Source: CAWDCV01 sp963728125 (GTDB lineage: Bacteria; Actinomycetota; Actinomycetes; CAWDCV01). From it: a stretch of 64,000 bases of DNA. The translations under genes and the position numbers were made by a program. The first letter of the stretch is position 1, and each line of letters begins with the position of its first letter. Under the pieces are notes generated by a model, which was not told the DNA's origin, ran no database searches, and saw only the letters and a program-made list of their open reading frames with translations. The stretch covers positions 434,001 through 498,000 of the forward strand of contig CAVSIZ010000019.1 in assembly GCA_963728125.1 (NCBI GenBank). Reading direction: 5' to 3'. Shown piece by piece: positions 17,310 through 25,664 of this stretch.

Positions 17310-18323
17310 TCATGACGACGTCGGCTCCGCCGACGCTCCGCCGCCCCCACTGAGGAGTTCTTCGAGTGAGCTCTGGAGCTCGGTCTCCTGCTCGGAGTTC
17401 AGCGGGATGAACAGACCCTCCTCCGCGATGGTCTGGTTGTCCCCGACCCAGTACTCGAGGAGGGCCGCGACCTCGGGCTTGGACTCCACCGCCTCGGCCG
17501 ATGGGTAGATGAACAGCGGGCGGGACAGCGGTGTGTAGGTGCCGTCCTGCGATGTCTCGACGCTCGGTGCCACGCAGCCGTCACCAGAGTCGATTTCCAC
17601 GGCAGTGAGGTTGTCGGCGTTCTCCTCGAAGTAGGTGTAGCCGAAGTAGCCGAGACCGCCCGGCGAACCGGTCACGCCCTGGACGATGACGTTGTCGTCC
17701 TCCGACGGGCTGTAGTCGGTACGGCTCGCGCCTTCCTCACCGTTGATCTCGGCGGTGAAGTAGTCGAACGTGCCGGAGTCGGTGCCGGGACCGAACAGCT
17801 GCAGCGCCTCGTCGGGGAAGCTGGGGTCGACCTGGTTCCAGTTGGTGACCGTGGAGTCGGGACCCCAGATCGCGGCGAGCTGGTCGACCGTCAGGCAGGT
17901 GGCCCAGTCGTTCTCACTGTTGACCACGACGGTGAGTGCGTCGTTGGCGACCTGCAACTCCTGGTAGGTGATGCCGTTGGCTTCGCAGGCCGCGATCTCC
18001 TCGTCCTTGATCGGGCGGGAGGCGGTGGAGATGTCGGTCTCGCCGTTGCAGAACTTCTGGAAGCCACCGCCGGTGCCGGACTGACCGACGGTGACCTGCA
18101 CGTCGGGCTGCTCCTCTTGGAACAGCTCGGCGGCGGCCTCGGCGAGGGGAAAGACGGTGCTCGAGCCGTCGACGTTGATCGAGCCGCTGAGGGCCTCGCC
18201 CTCGCCGCTCCCGCTCGACGTCGACTCACCAGCGTCGCCGCCGCCACAGGCCGCGAGGCCGAGGCAGAGGGCGAGCGCGACGGCGGCCGGAGCGGCTCGC
18301 CGACCCAGGACAGAACGGTTCAC
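17310..18323 (-). CDS. pstS: Phosphate-binding lipoprotein PstS (337 aa)
   Basis: Periplasm-side phosphate receptor. A 24-residue lipoprotein signal ends in LAAC, followed by a Gly/Ser linker. The phosphate-binding blocks are visible: DGSSTVFPLAEAAAE, QSGTGGGFQKFCNGETDIS and DSGTFDYF. The start is GTG at 18323 with AAGGAG 10 nt upstream; the longer frame to 18518 runs through the promoter. First gene of pstSCAB and directly downstream of a PHO box, so it should be induced by phosphate starvation through PhoP. Confidence 0.94.
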   Translation of the reverse strand: MNRSVLGRRAAPAAVALALCLGLAACGGGDAGESTSSGSGEGEALSGSINVDGSSTVFPLAEAAAELFQEEQPDVQVTVGQSGTGGGFQKFCNGETDISTASRPIKDEEIAACEANGITYQELQVANDALTVVVNSENDWATCLTVDQLAAIWGPDSTVTNWNQVDPSFPDEALQLFGPGTDSGTFDYFTAEINGEEGASRTDYSPSEDDNVIVQGVTGSPGGLGYFGYTYFEENADNLTAVEIDSGDGCVAPSVETSQDGTYTPLSRPLFIYPSAEAVESKPEVAALLEYWVGDNQTIAEEGLFIPLNSEQETELQSSLEELLSGGGGASAEPTSS

Positions 18324-18405
18324 AGTCGGAGGACTCCTTGGATGAGGGCCGCGCTCATCGGCGGCGGCCGAATAGGACGTCGTTGACAGATCGGACGCTA
18401 AAGAG

Positions 18406-18449
18406 ACGAGGTGAATCGACACTCTTTGCGAGGTGAACCAGACGTGAAC
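18406..18449 (-). promoter_or_regulatory. PHO box (four 11-nt direct-repeat units)
   Basis: Read on the minus strand toward pstS, the units start at 18449 (GTTCACGTCTG), 18438 (GTTCACCTCGC), 18427 (degenerate) and 18416 (ATTCACCTCGT). The 11-nt period and the GTTCACC core match the PhoP-binding direct repeats described for Streptomyces pstS promoters. The box ends 82 nt before the pstS start, a sensible activator position. Confidence 0.8.
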
Positions 18450-18480
18450 TCGCCCACGGGCGCGCCCCCGGGCAGACGCC

Positions 18481-19377
18481 TTACGGCATGTGCTCTTCGA
18501 CGTCCACGACACGGCCATCGGCGAGGTGCAGCACCCAGAATGCCCCGACCTTCAGCCCACCCGTCGGCGGATCGATGCCAGACCGCCGGCACAGCAATAC
18601 CGCGAGGTCGGGCAGGACCGGCCGGTGGCTACAGACCACGGTGGGTCGGTCGATGGTCAGCAGCTGTACGGCGCGGTCGAGTGCCTCGTCACGGTGCTCT
18701 TGGTACCCGGTCTCGGAGAACAGCGGCTCCTCGTCGCAGCGCACGCCGTACGTCTCCGCATAAGGGCGCAGCGTGTCGGTGCAGCGGCGCGTGTTCGAGC
18801 ACACCAGCTGCTCGATGCCGTACGCCGCCAGGAGCGGCGCGAGCGACTCAGCCTCGACGGCGCCCTTCTCGGTCAGTGGTCGCACCGCCTCGCCGTGGGT
18901 CCACTCCGACCGCTTGACGGCGGCGGTGTGTCGCAACAGGAGCAGCGGCGTCGTGGCGATAGGGGCAGTGACGAAGGCGGCGATCACCCCGCTGTCGCGG
19001 GCATGGGTCAGCCGGCGCTCGGCGTCGCCGACGGCGAGCCAGACCAGCTCGTCGACCTCGTCACCGGCTGAGAACGCCCCGTCCCCCGCAGAGCGCGCCT
19101 GCGCGGACCAGTACCGCACTTCCTTGGGGCTACCCTCGACGAGGTAGTGCTGCGTGGGGAGCGGTCGGCCAAGGCGGGCAGCGACGCCGGTCTCCTCCTC
19201 GACCTCCCGGACGGCGGCGGTCAGCACGTGCTCCCCGTCGGTCAGCTTGCCCTTGGGTAGCGACCAATCGTCGTACTTCGGCCGGTGGATGAGCGCGATC
19301 TCGAGGCCCGCGGACGGGGTGACCCGCCAGAGCACGGCACCGGCCGCCAAGACGGCCTCAGACTGGTTGGCCGGCAT
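18481..19377 (-). CDS. mutT1: MutT1-like Nudix hydrolase with histidine phosphatase domain (298 aa)
   Basis: The N-terminal half is a Nudix domain with a full Nudix box starting at GKLTDGE and ending REVEEETGV. The C-terminal half, from about residue 145, is a histidine phosphatase opening with LLLRHTAAVKR, where His is the phospho-acceptor. This two-domain layout is that of mycobacterial MutT1, which removes 8-oxo-dGTP and hydrolyses diadenosine polyphosphates. It starts 3 nt after the ppk stop, an arrangement also known in mycobacteria, and is probably cotranscribed with ppk. Confidence 0.9.
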   Translation of the reverse strand: MPANQSEAVLAAGAVLWRVTPSAGLEIALIHRPKYDDWSLPKGKLTDGEHVLTAAVREVEEETGVAARLGRPLPTQHYLVEGSPKEVRYWSAQARSAGDGAFSAGDEVDELVWLAVGDAERRLTHARDSGVIAAFVTAPIATTPLLLLRHTAAVKRSEWTHGEAVRPLTEKGAVEAESLAPLLAAYGIEQLVCSNTRRCTDTLRPYAETYGVRCDEEPLFSETGYQEHRDEALDRAVQLLTIDRPTVVCSHRPVLPDLAVLLCRRSGIDPPTGGLKVGAFWVLHLADGRVVDVEEHMP

Positions 19378-19380
19378 GGC

Positions 19381-21489
19381 TCAGGTGCTAGAGGTACGAC
19401 TGCCCGGCCGGCGCTTGGCCGCGATCAGGTAGTCCTGCACGTCGAGCAGCGGGTGTCCCTCGCCGTCGTGGCGGTGCGGCTCCCAGCTCCCGTCGGGACC
19501 GAGCCACCAGGAGGCGCTGCTGTCGGCCATGCCGAGATCCATGAGCTGGCCGAGCTCGCGGACCTGCTCCTGACGGCTCAGGGAGACCAGCGCCTCGATT
19601 CTGCGGTCGAGATTGCGGTGCATCATGTCGGCGCTGCCGATCAGCGCTTCCGGATTGCCGCCGCGGCCGAACAGGAAGACCCGCGAGTGCTCGAGGAAAC
19701 GGCCGAGGACGCTGCGGACCCGGATGTTCTCGCTCAGTCCAGGAACGCCCGGCTTGAGCGCGCAGATGCCGCGAATCCACAAGTCGACGGAGACACCGTC
19801 GATGGAGGCTCGGTACAGCGCGTCGATGATCTCCTCGTCGACGAGGCTGTTGAGTTTGAAGCGCACGTACGCAGGCCGCCCGTCGCGGGCGTTCGCAGCT
19901 TCCTGGTCGATGCGCTCGATCAGCTCCGTACGCAGGGCCGCAGGTGCCACCAGCAGCCGCTGGTACGACGGGTTGAGCGAGAACCCCGACAGGCGGTTGA
20001 ACAGGTCGCTCAAATCCTCGCCGACATCGGAGTTGAACGTCAGCAGGCCGAAGTCCTCGTACAGTCGCGCCGTGCGCGGGTGATAGTTGCCGGTGCCGAT
20101 GTGGCAGTAGCGGCGAATTCCTTCCGGCTCATCGCGGACGACGAGTGACAGCTTGCAGTGGGTCTTCAGCCCGACCAGGCCGTACACGACGTGCGCACCG
20201 GCCTGCTCCAGCTTGCGCGCCCAGGAGATGTTCGCCTCCTCGTCGAAGCGCGCCTTGATCTCGACGAGCACCAGGACCTGCTTGCCGGCCTCGGCGGCAT
20301 CGATCAGCGCGTCGACGATCGGTGACTTGCCACTGGTTCGGTAGAGCGTCTGCTTGATCGCGAGCACCAACGGGTCAGCAGCGGCCTGCTCGATGAACAG
20401 CTGGACGCTGGTCGCGAAGGAGTCGTACGGGTGATGGACGAGGATGTCGCGCTGCCGGATGGCGTTGAAGATGCTCCGGTTCCCCGCCTCGACGTCGGCC
20501 AGGTCGGGATGGGTTCCCGGGACGAAGCGGCGGAAGCTCAGAGTCGGGCGGTCGAGGTCGGCGATCGCGTTGAGCCCGGTCAAGTCCAGCGGGCCGGGCA
20601 GCGCGTAAACGTCGCCGGTATCGACGCCGAGCTCGCTCGTGAGCAGCTCGAGGACGTGCGGGTCCATCGACTCTTCGACTTCGAGCCGGACGGCCGGCCC
20701 GAAGCGGCGCCGCATGAGCTCACGTTCGAGCGCCTGCAGCAGGTTCTCGGCCTCGTCCTCGTCGATGTCGAGGTCCTCGTTGCGGGTCACCCGGAAGGTG
20801 TGGTGCTGCAGCACCTCCATGCCGGGGAACAGCTCTTCCAGGTGGGCCGCGATGACGTCCTCGAGCGGGACGAAGTGTGCGTCACCGACATCAGTGAAGC
20901 GGGACAGCAGCGGCGGCACCTTGACCCGGGCGAAGTGCTCCTGCCCCGTCTGCGGGTTGCGGACGACGACGGCGAGGTTGAGCGACAGGCCGGAGATGTA
21001 CGGGAACGGGTGCGCGGGGTCGACGGCCAGCGGCGTGAGCACGGGGAAGATGCGGTCGGCGAACAGGGTCGACAGGCGACTGCGTTGCTCGCGGTCGAGG
21101 TCCTCCCAGCGGACGATCTCGATGCCCTCCGCGCACAGCGCCGGCTGGATCTCGCTCGAGAAGACCTTGGCGTGCCGTTCCATCTGCTCGTGAGCCGTCG
21201 TCGAGATCGCGTCGAGGACCTCGCGTGGCTGCATGCCGCTCGCGGCACGTACGGCGAGACCGGTCGCGATGCGCCGCTTGAGGCCGGCGACGCGCACCAT
21301 GAAGAACTCGTCGAGGTTGTTCGCCACGATGGCGAGGTAGCGGGTGCGCTCGAGCAGCGGGATGTTCGTGTCCTCCGCGAGCTCGAGGACGCGGTTGTTG
21401 AACGCGAGCCAGGACAGCTCCCGATCGAGGAAGCGGTTGTCTGGCAGCGGCTCCCGGTCCGCGTCGTCGACCTCGTCGGCCTCCTCCAC
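19381..21489 (-). CDS. ppk: Polyphosphate kinase 1 (702 aa)
   Basis: Reversible transfer of ATP gamma-phosphate to polyphosphate. The family start NRFLDRELSWLAFNNRVLE is at residue 18. The autophosphorylated histidine is His444 (GLKTHCKLS) and the second catalytic histidine is His624 (DMMHRNLDRR). Length is normal. The N-terminal residues are acidic; the GTG at 21489 is the only start in frame, although the acidic coding style continues about 28 codons upstream to a stop, so the true start may be affected by a small sequence change. Neighbours (pst, pit, mutT1) make this a phosphate-metabolism block. Confidence 0.93.
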   Translation of the reverse strand: MEEADEVDDADREPLPDNRFLDRELSWLAFNNRVLELAEDTNIPLLERTRYLAIVANNLDEFFMVRVAGLKRRIATGLAVRAASGMQPREVLDAISTTAHEQMERHAKVFSSEIQPALCAEGIEIVRWEDLDREQRSRLSTLFADRIFPVLTPLAVDPAHPFPYISGLSLNLAVVVRNPQTGQEHFARVKVPPLLSRFTDVGDAHFVPLEDVIAAHLEELFPGMEVLQHHTFRVTRNEDLDIDEDEAENLLQALERELMRRRFGPAVRLEVEESMDPHVLELLTSELGVDTGDVYALPGPLDLTGLNAIADLDRPTLSFRRFVPGTHPDLADVEAGNRSIFNAIRQRDILVHHPYDSFATSVQLFIEQAAADPLVLAIKQTLYRTSGKSPIVDALIDAAEAGKQVLVLVEIKARFDEEANISWARKLEQAGAHVVYGLVGLKTHCKLSLVVRDEPEGIRRYCHIGTGNYHPRTARLYEDFGLLTFNSDVGEDLSDLFNRLSGFSLNPSYQRLLVAPAALRTELIERIDQEAANARDGRPAYVRFKLNSLVDEEIIDALYRASIDGVSVDLWIRGICALKPGVPGLSENIRVRSVLGRFLEHSRVFLFGRGGNPEALIGSADMMHRNLDRRIEALVSLSRQEQVRELGQLMDLGMADSSASWWLGPDGSWEPHRHDGEGHPLLDVQDYLIAAKRRPGSRTSST

Positions 21490-21609
21490 GTCTAAGGCGT
21501 CATCGGTGTCCTGCGCGTCGTCGGGGTCGATGCCGGACTCGATGGCGGTGTCGGTCCGTCCGAACGCTCATGGTCACATAGTGGCACCGCGAGACGAACG
21601 ACGCCGCTG

Positions 21610-23319
21610 TCACAGGGGGGCGGTCGTTGTCCCCTCGTGCCGGTACATGACGTCGGTGTCCCAGTGAGTGAAGCCGAGCTTCGTGTAGAGCCGGATTGCG
21701 GCCTCGTTGTCCTCCTCGACGTACAGCATCGCCGTCCCGAGCCCGAGCGACCGCAGGTGTTGCAGTCCCGCGATGGTGAGCGCCCGCCCAAGACCGTTAC
21801 CGCGCTCAGCGGCGTCGACGCCGACGACGTAGACCTCACCGATCGGGTCGTGGCCATGCGCGGACTCGGCGCCATGAGCAGGGCCCGAGTCTCCGTGGAC
21901 CTTCGTCCAGTGGAAGCCGACGAGGCGACCCTGCTGATCGGGACGCTCGGCGAGCAGGAAGCCGGCGGGGTCGAACCAGGATTCGGCCATTCGGCGCGCA
22001 AGGTCGTCCGCCGTCCACTGGCCTTGCTCGGGATGGCTAGCGAACGCGGCGGCGTTCAGCGCTAGCCACGCGGCGTCGTCTCCGCCGGGCTGGAAGGTCC
22101 GCAGCACGATGCCCGGTGGGAGCACGACGTCGGGGAACGGCGCGAAAAGCGAGCGGCGCATCTGCCACAGCGCCCGGATGCGGTGGAACCCCATGCCCTC
22201 GGCGAGCCGGCGCGCGTCGGCGTGCTCGCCGTGCGCCCAGAGCCGAAGTGACCGGCCTCCTGCCTGGCTCAGAAGCTCGGTAACCAGGGCCCGCCCGATG
22301 CCGCGACCGCGAACTGCCGGGTCGACGACGAGCTCGGCGCTAGGCCCCTCGACTTGGTCGGTTGCGTCCAGATGCGCATACCCCGCGATGGTTGTGTCGA
22401 GCACCGCAACGAGGTTCACGTCGTCGGCGTCGCCGCCGTACCGAAGGTGCAGCATGACGTGCTCCGACAGCGGGCTGACACCGTCAACAGTGGTGGCTGC
22501 GTCGACGATCCGAACGACCTCGACGATTGTCGCGGCTTCGAGGCGGCCGGTGACGATGATCTCGACGTCACTGGCCGCGTGCGACACGCGAGCTACCGTA
22601 CGGGCACCTCGGTGTCGATGTCTTCGGACAGTCCCGGCCATCGGCGCCGGCAGGACGAAGCGATATCCGACGTTTCGTACCGTGCCGATGTGCGCCTCGT
22701 ACTCGGTGCCGAGCTTGGCCCGCAGCCGGCGTACGTGGACGTCGACCGTCCGGGTGCCGCCGTAATAGTCGTAGCCCCAGACCTCCTGCAGCAGCTGGGC
22801 GCGCGTGAACACGCGACCGGGATGCTGAGCGAGGAACTTGAGTAGCTCGAACTCCTTGAACGTGAGGTCGAGCACGCGGCCGCGAACCTTGGCGGTGTAG
22901 GTCGCCTCGTCGATGGAGACCTCGCCAGAGCGGATCACGTCGGGCACCGCGTCCTCACCGACTGCTGCGGCGAGGCGACCGATCGACAACCGCAGCCGGG
23001 CCTCGACTTCCGCCGGGCCGGCACTGTCGAGCAGGACGTCGTCGACGCCCCAGTCGGCGGTGACCGCCGCCAAGCCACCCTCGGTCACGATCAGTACCAG
23101 CGGGCAGGCGATGCCGGTGGTCCGGATGAGACGGCACAGGCTGCGGACGTGCGGCAGGTCGCGCCGCCCGTCGACCAGCACGGTGTCGGCCGGTGGTGCG
23201 TCGAGCAGCGCCGAGCCCTCGGCGGGAGCCACGCGTACCTGGTGCAAGAGCAGGCCGAGCGCCGGGAGTACCTCTCCCGACGGCGCCATCGCATTCGTCA
23301 GCAGGAGCAGCTGACTCAT
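21610..23319 (-). CDS. GlnR-type response regulator fused in frame to mycothiol synthase MshD (569 aa)
   Basis: Residues 1-224 are a GlnR-like regulator: MSQLLLLTNA start, receiver domain with the conserved Asp50 (VLVDGRRDLP), then an OmpR-type winged helix ending VRNVGYRFVLP. Residues 225-244 form a basic linker. Residues 245-569 are MshD, with two GNAT domains bearing VRGRGIGRALV and AERGNGLGRAL; MshD acetylates Cys-GlcN-Ins, the last step of mycothiol synthesis. In other actinobacteria glnR and mshD are adjacent but separate. Here no stop codon lies between them. A GTG at 22587 could start a separate 325-aa MshD, with only a weak ribosome site. Confidence 0.88.
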   Translation of the reverse strand: MSQLLLLTNAMAPSGEVLPALGLLLHQVRVAPAEGSALLDAPPADTVLVDGRRDLPHVRSLCRLIRTTGIACPLVLIVTEGGLAAVTADWGVDDVLLDSAGPAEVEARLRLSIGRLAAAVGEDAVPDVIRSGEVSIDEATYTAKVRGRVLDLTFKEFELLKFLAQHPGRVFTRAQLLQEVWGYDYYGGTRTVDVHVRRLRAKLGTEYEAHIGTVRNVGYRFVLPAPMAGTVRRHRHRGARTVARVSHAASDVEIIVTGRLEAATIVEVVRIVDAATTVDGVSPLSEHVMLHLRYGGDADDVNLVAVLDTTIAGYAHLDATDQVEGPSAELVVDPAVRGRGIGRALVTELLSQAGGRSLRLWAHGEHADARRLAEGMGFHRIRALWQMRRSLFAPFPDVVLPPGIVLRTFQPGGDDAAWLALNAAAFASHPEQGQWTADDLARRMAESWFDPAGFLLAERPDQQGRLVGFHWTKVHGDSGPAHGAESAHGHDPIGEVYVVGVDAAERGNGLGRALTIAGLQHLRSLGLGTAMLYVEEDNEAAIRLYTKLGFTHWDTDVMYRHEGTTTAPL

Positions 23320-23422
23320 GGGGATCCCCACCTTCTTGCAACATAAGAGCCCGTACGACAAAAGCAACGAAGGGACCCTGGGGCGACATCGCCCGGATCC
23401 CTCGCTGATAAGGATAGGACAC

Positions 23423-24232
23423 ATGCGTCGGATGGTCAGGTCGAACGGACGTGACGGATCCGACATCGCCACCCCCTTGCCAAGGCCCGTCCGGCTGCTG
23501 ACGCGCGACGGCGTCCGGATCGAGGCGGCGTACGAGGCAGGAGTCGGCGCATCGGCATCGGATGGGCTCGCGATCGTGGTGGCGCACGGGTTCACCGGAG
23601 GTTGGCGGCAGCTGGCCGTCCGGCGGGTGACGCGTTGGCTGCGTTCGCACGCCGCGGTGCTGTCGTTCGACTTCCGCGGCCATGGCCGATCGGCGGGCCT
23701 GTCGACGGTCGGCGATCGGGAGATCCTCGACGTCGACGCGGTGGTGCGGTGGGCTCGACTGCTGGGGTATCCGCGGGTAGCGAGCGTCGGCTGGTCGATG
23801 GGCGCTGCGGTCGCCGTGCGGCACGCGGCAATCGAGCGCACGGTAGACGCCGTGGTCAGCGTGAGCGGACCGGCGCACTGGTACTACCGCGGAACCCGGC
23901 CCACGGCTCGGGCGCACTGGGCGTTCGAACGCCCGCATGGCCGGACCCTGCTGCGCTACGGGTACCGCACCCGTGTGGACGCGCGTCACTGGGACGCGTC
24001 TCGCCCAGAGACGTGGCCAATCACGCCGCGCGAGGCCGCGGTGAAGATTGCACCGATCCCGTACCTCGTCGTGCACGGCGACCGGGATGCCTACTTCCCG
24101 CCGTACCACGGACGTCAGTTGGCGGCGCCTGGCTCTGAATTCTGGGAGGAGCGAGGATTCGGCCACGCTGAGGGAGCCGCGTCGCGCGACCTGGTGGAGC
24201 GCATCGGCGCATGGGTGGTCAGGCACACATGA
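23423..24232 (+). CDS. Alpha/beta-hydrolase (269 aa)
   Basis: Alpha/beta-hydrolase fold with the nucleophile elbow GWSMGA (Ser125), an oxyanion block AHGFTGG near residue 54, and DFRGHGRS at 83-90. The late acidic residue is probably in HGDRDAYFPP and the His in GFGHAEG. Substrate unknown. The ATG at 23423 follows AAGGATAGG; the longer frame from 23318 would overlap glnR. It is divergent from glnR and overlaps the next gene (ATGA), a linkage with a MoaD-like protein seen beside glnR in other actinobacteria. Confidence 0.85.
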   Translation: MRRMVRSNGRDGSDIATPLPRPVRLLTRDGVRIEAAYEAGVGASASDGLAIVVAHGFTGGWRQLAVRRVTRWLRSHAAVLSFDFRGHGRSAGLSTVGDREILDVDAVVRWARLLGYPRVASVGWSMGAAVAVRHAAIERTVDAVVSVSGPAHWYYRGTRPTARAHWAFERPHGRTLLRYGYRTRVDARHWDASRPETWPITPREAAVKIAPIPYLVVHGDRDAYFPPYHGRQLAAPGSEFWEERGFGHAEGAASRDLVERIGAWVVRHT

Positions 24233-24465
24233 TCACGATGCGCTATTACGCAGCGGCGCGGGCGGCGGCCGGCGTCGTCTCGGAGGAAGTCGCGGCCTCG
24301 ACACTGGAGGAGGCGCTGATTGTCGTGCGGGATCGACACGGGTCTGCGCTTGATCGGGTGTTGCAACGCTGCTCCTTCCTGGTCGACGGCGCCCAGGCAC
24401 GACCGTCGACAGCGCTGCCCGACGGAGCGGTCGTGGAGGTACTGCCCCCCTTCGCCGGCGGCTGA
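24229..24465 (+). CDS. MoaD/ThiS-family sulfur carrier (78 aa)
   Basis: Ubiquitin-like sulfur-carrier protein: beta-grasp start MITMRYYAAARAAAG, the conserved PDGAVVEVLPPFAGG end and the terminal Gly-Gly that is thiocarboxylated. As a MoaD it would serve molybdopterin synthase, but no moaE or other molybdenum cofactor genes are in the window. The ATG at 24229 overlaps the hydrolase stop; the frame upstream to 24211 was not used. A repeat element follows 12 nt after the stop. Confidence 0.85.
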   Translation: MITMRYYAAARAAAGVVSEEVAASTLEEALIVVRDRHGSALDRVLQRCSFLVDGAQARPSTALPDGAVVEVLPPFAGG

Positions 24466-24477
24466 CCCCCTTCACCT

Positions 24478-24536
24478 CTCCAACAACGGATGCGTTTCTG
24501 ACCGCCAGCGCGCAGAATTCCCATCCGTTATCGGAG
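24478..24536 (+). repeat. 59-nt palindromic repeat, copy A
   Basis: The ends CTCCAACAACGGATG and CATCCGTTATCGGAG are imperfect inverted repeats around a middle with CTGACCGCCAGCGCG. It shares 48 of 59 positions with copy C at 35603-35661 and the same spacing with copy B at 25581-25639. It is intergenic, between moaD and the AbiEi-like gene, and could fold as a hairpin. Confidence 0.8.
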
Positions 24537-24610
24537 AAGAGGGTTTCCACCGCGCCAGCTTGTCCACAGATTGGTGCGCCGAGCGCAGCTGACTGCCGCG
24601 GCGCAGCAGC

Positions 24611-25615
24611 ATGCGTCCTGTGAGGTTGGATTCGGAACACGAGAGCGCTCTCCGCAAGCTCGTCGATTCGCAAGCGGGCATTGTGTCGCGATCCCAGATG
24701 CACGATCTCGGCATCGCCACCAACTTTGTCCGCGCGGAGCTTCGCGCGCGGCGCTGGCAGCGCGTCCATCCCGGAGTGATCGCCACGTTCACCGGTCCGC
24801 TAGCCGACCTCGCTCGCGTTTGGGCAGCCGTCCTGTACGCGGGCGACGATGCAGTTGCATGCCGGGACACCGCAGCGTGGCTGTGGGAGCTGCGATCGGA
24901 CGTGTCGCTTCCGATCACCGTATGCATTCCGCATGGATGCCAAACCGTCCCATCGCGCCCTGACATACGCATCCTGCAGTCGCGCCGGCTAGCGGAGCGG
25001 ACTCATCCGGCGCGGATGCCGCCGTGCACCACCCTCGAGGACACCGTGCTCGACCTCGTCTACGTCGCCGGCAGCGAACGCCGCGTCATCGATCTCGTGC
25101 TGTTCGCGTGCCAGCAACGTCTGACGACGCCAAGCAAGCTGGCTGCCCGTGCCGCTGCTCGCCATCGGTTGCGCTGGCGATCACTGCTGGAAGGGCTGCT
25201 GCTCGATGTCTCGGACGGCGTCGCCTCGCCACTTGAGCGGTATTACGCGAGGAATGTCGAGCGGGCACACGGACTGCCACACGGTGAGCGCAACCACGCC
25301 GAAGGCAGTGCCGGGCGTCGCCGTTACCGCGACGTCCGCTACCCGCGCTGGGGACTCGTCGTCGAGCTCGATGGAGCAGCCGCACACCCGACCGATCGTC
25401 GCGAGCTGGACGATCTGAGAGACAACGAGGTGACGGCGCGGTGCGAGCGGACGTTGCGATATGGCTGGCGAAGCGTGACGGGTACGTCGTGTGCGGTCGC
25501 GGAGCAGGTCTCAGACCTGCTCCGCCAAGGAGGTTGGACAGGACGGCCAAACGCCTGCGGACCCCGTTGTCGCGTCGATGTCGGCGTAACGGATGCATTT
25601 CTGGCCACTGGGTGA
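24611..25615 (+). CDS. AbiEi-type antitoxin/regulator with DUF559-like nuclease-fold C-terminus (334 aa)
   Basis: The N-terminal 130 residues resemble the AbiEi/type IV antitoxin winged-helix region common in actinobacteria (SQAGIVSRSQMHDLGI, then RRWQRVHPGVI). The C-terminal part carries a Vsr/DUF559-like restriction-endonuclease core, with VELDG and a following RDN. No AbiEii toxin gene is adjacent, so it is an orphan. The last ten codons lie inside repeat copy B, and copy A sits just upstream, so the gene is framed by the same repeat family. Function is unproven; many such proteins are of unknown role. Confidence 0.7.
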   Translation: MRPVRLDSEHESALRKLVDSQAGIVSRSQMHDLGIATNFVRAELRARRWQRVHPGVIATFTGPLADLARVWAAVLYAGDDAVACRDTAAWLWELRSDVSLPITVCIPHGCQTVPSRPDIRILQSRRLAERTHPARMPPCTTLEDTVLDLVYVAGSERRVIDLVLFACQQRLTTPSKLAARAAARHRLRWRSLLEGLLLDVSDGVASPLERYYARNVERAHGLPHGERNHAEGSAGRRRYRDVRYPRWGLVVELDGAAAHPTDRRELDDLRDNEVTARCERTLRYGWRSVTGTSCAVAEQVSDLLRQGGWTGRPNACGPRCRVDVGVTDAFLATG

Positions 25616-25639
25616 CCGAAACCACATCCGTTGTCGGAT
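25581..25639 (+). repeat. 59-nt palindromic repeat, copy B (overlaps a stop codon)
   Basis: Core blocks AACGGATGCATTTCTG and GAAACCACATCCGTTGTCGGA occupy the same positions as in copies A and C; the middle and extreme ends are more diverged. The first 35 bases encode the C-terminus and stop of the AbiEi-like gene; the rest lies in the 49-nt gap before the next gene. Confidence 0.7.
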
Positions 25640-25664
25640 GTGCCTCGTCTGGCACGATGCGCGG

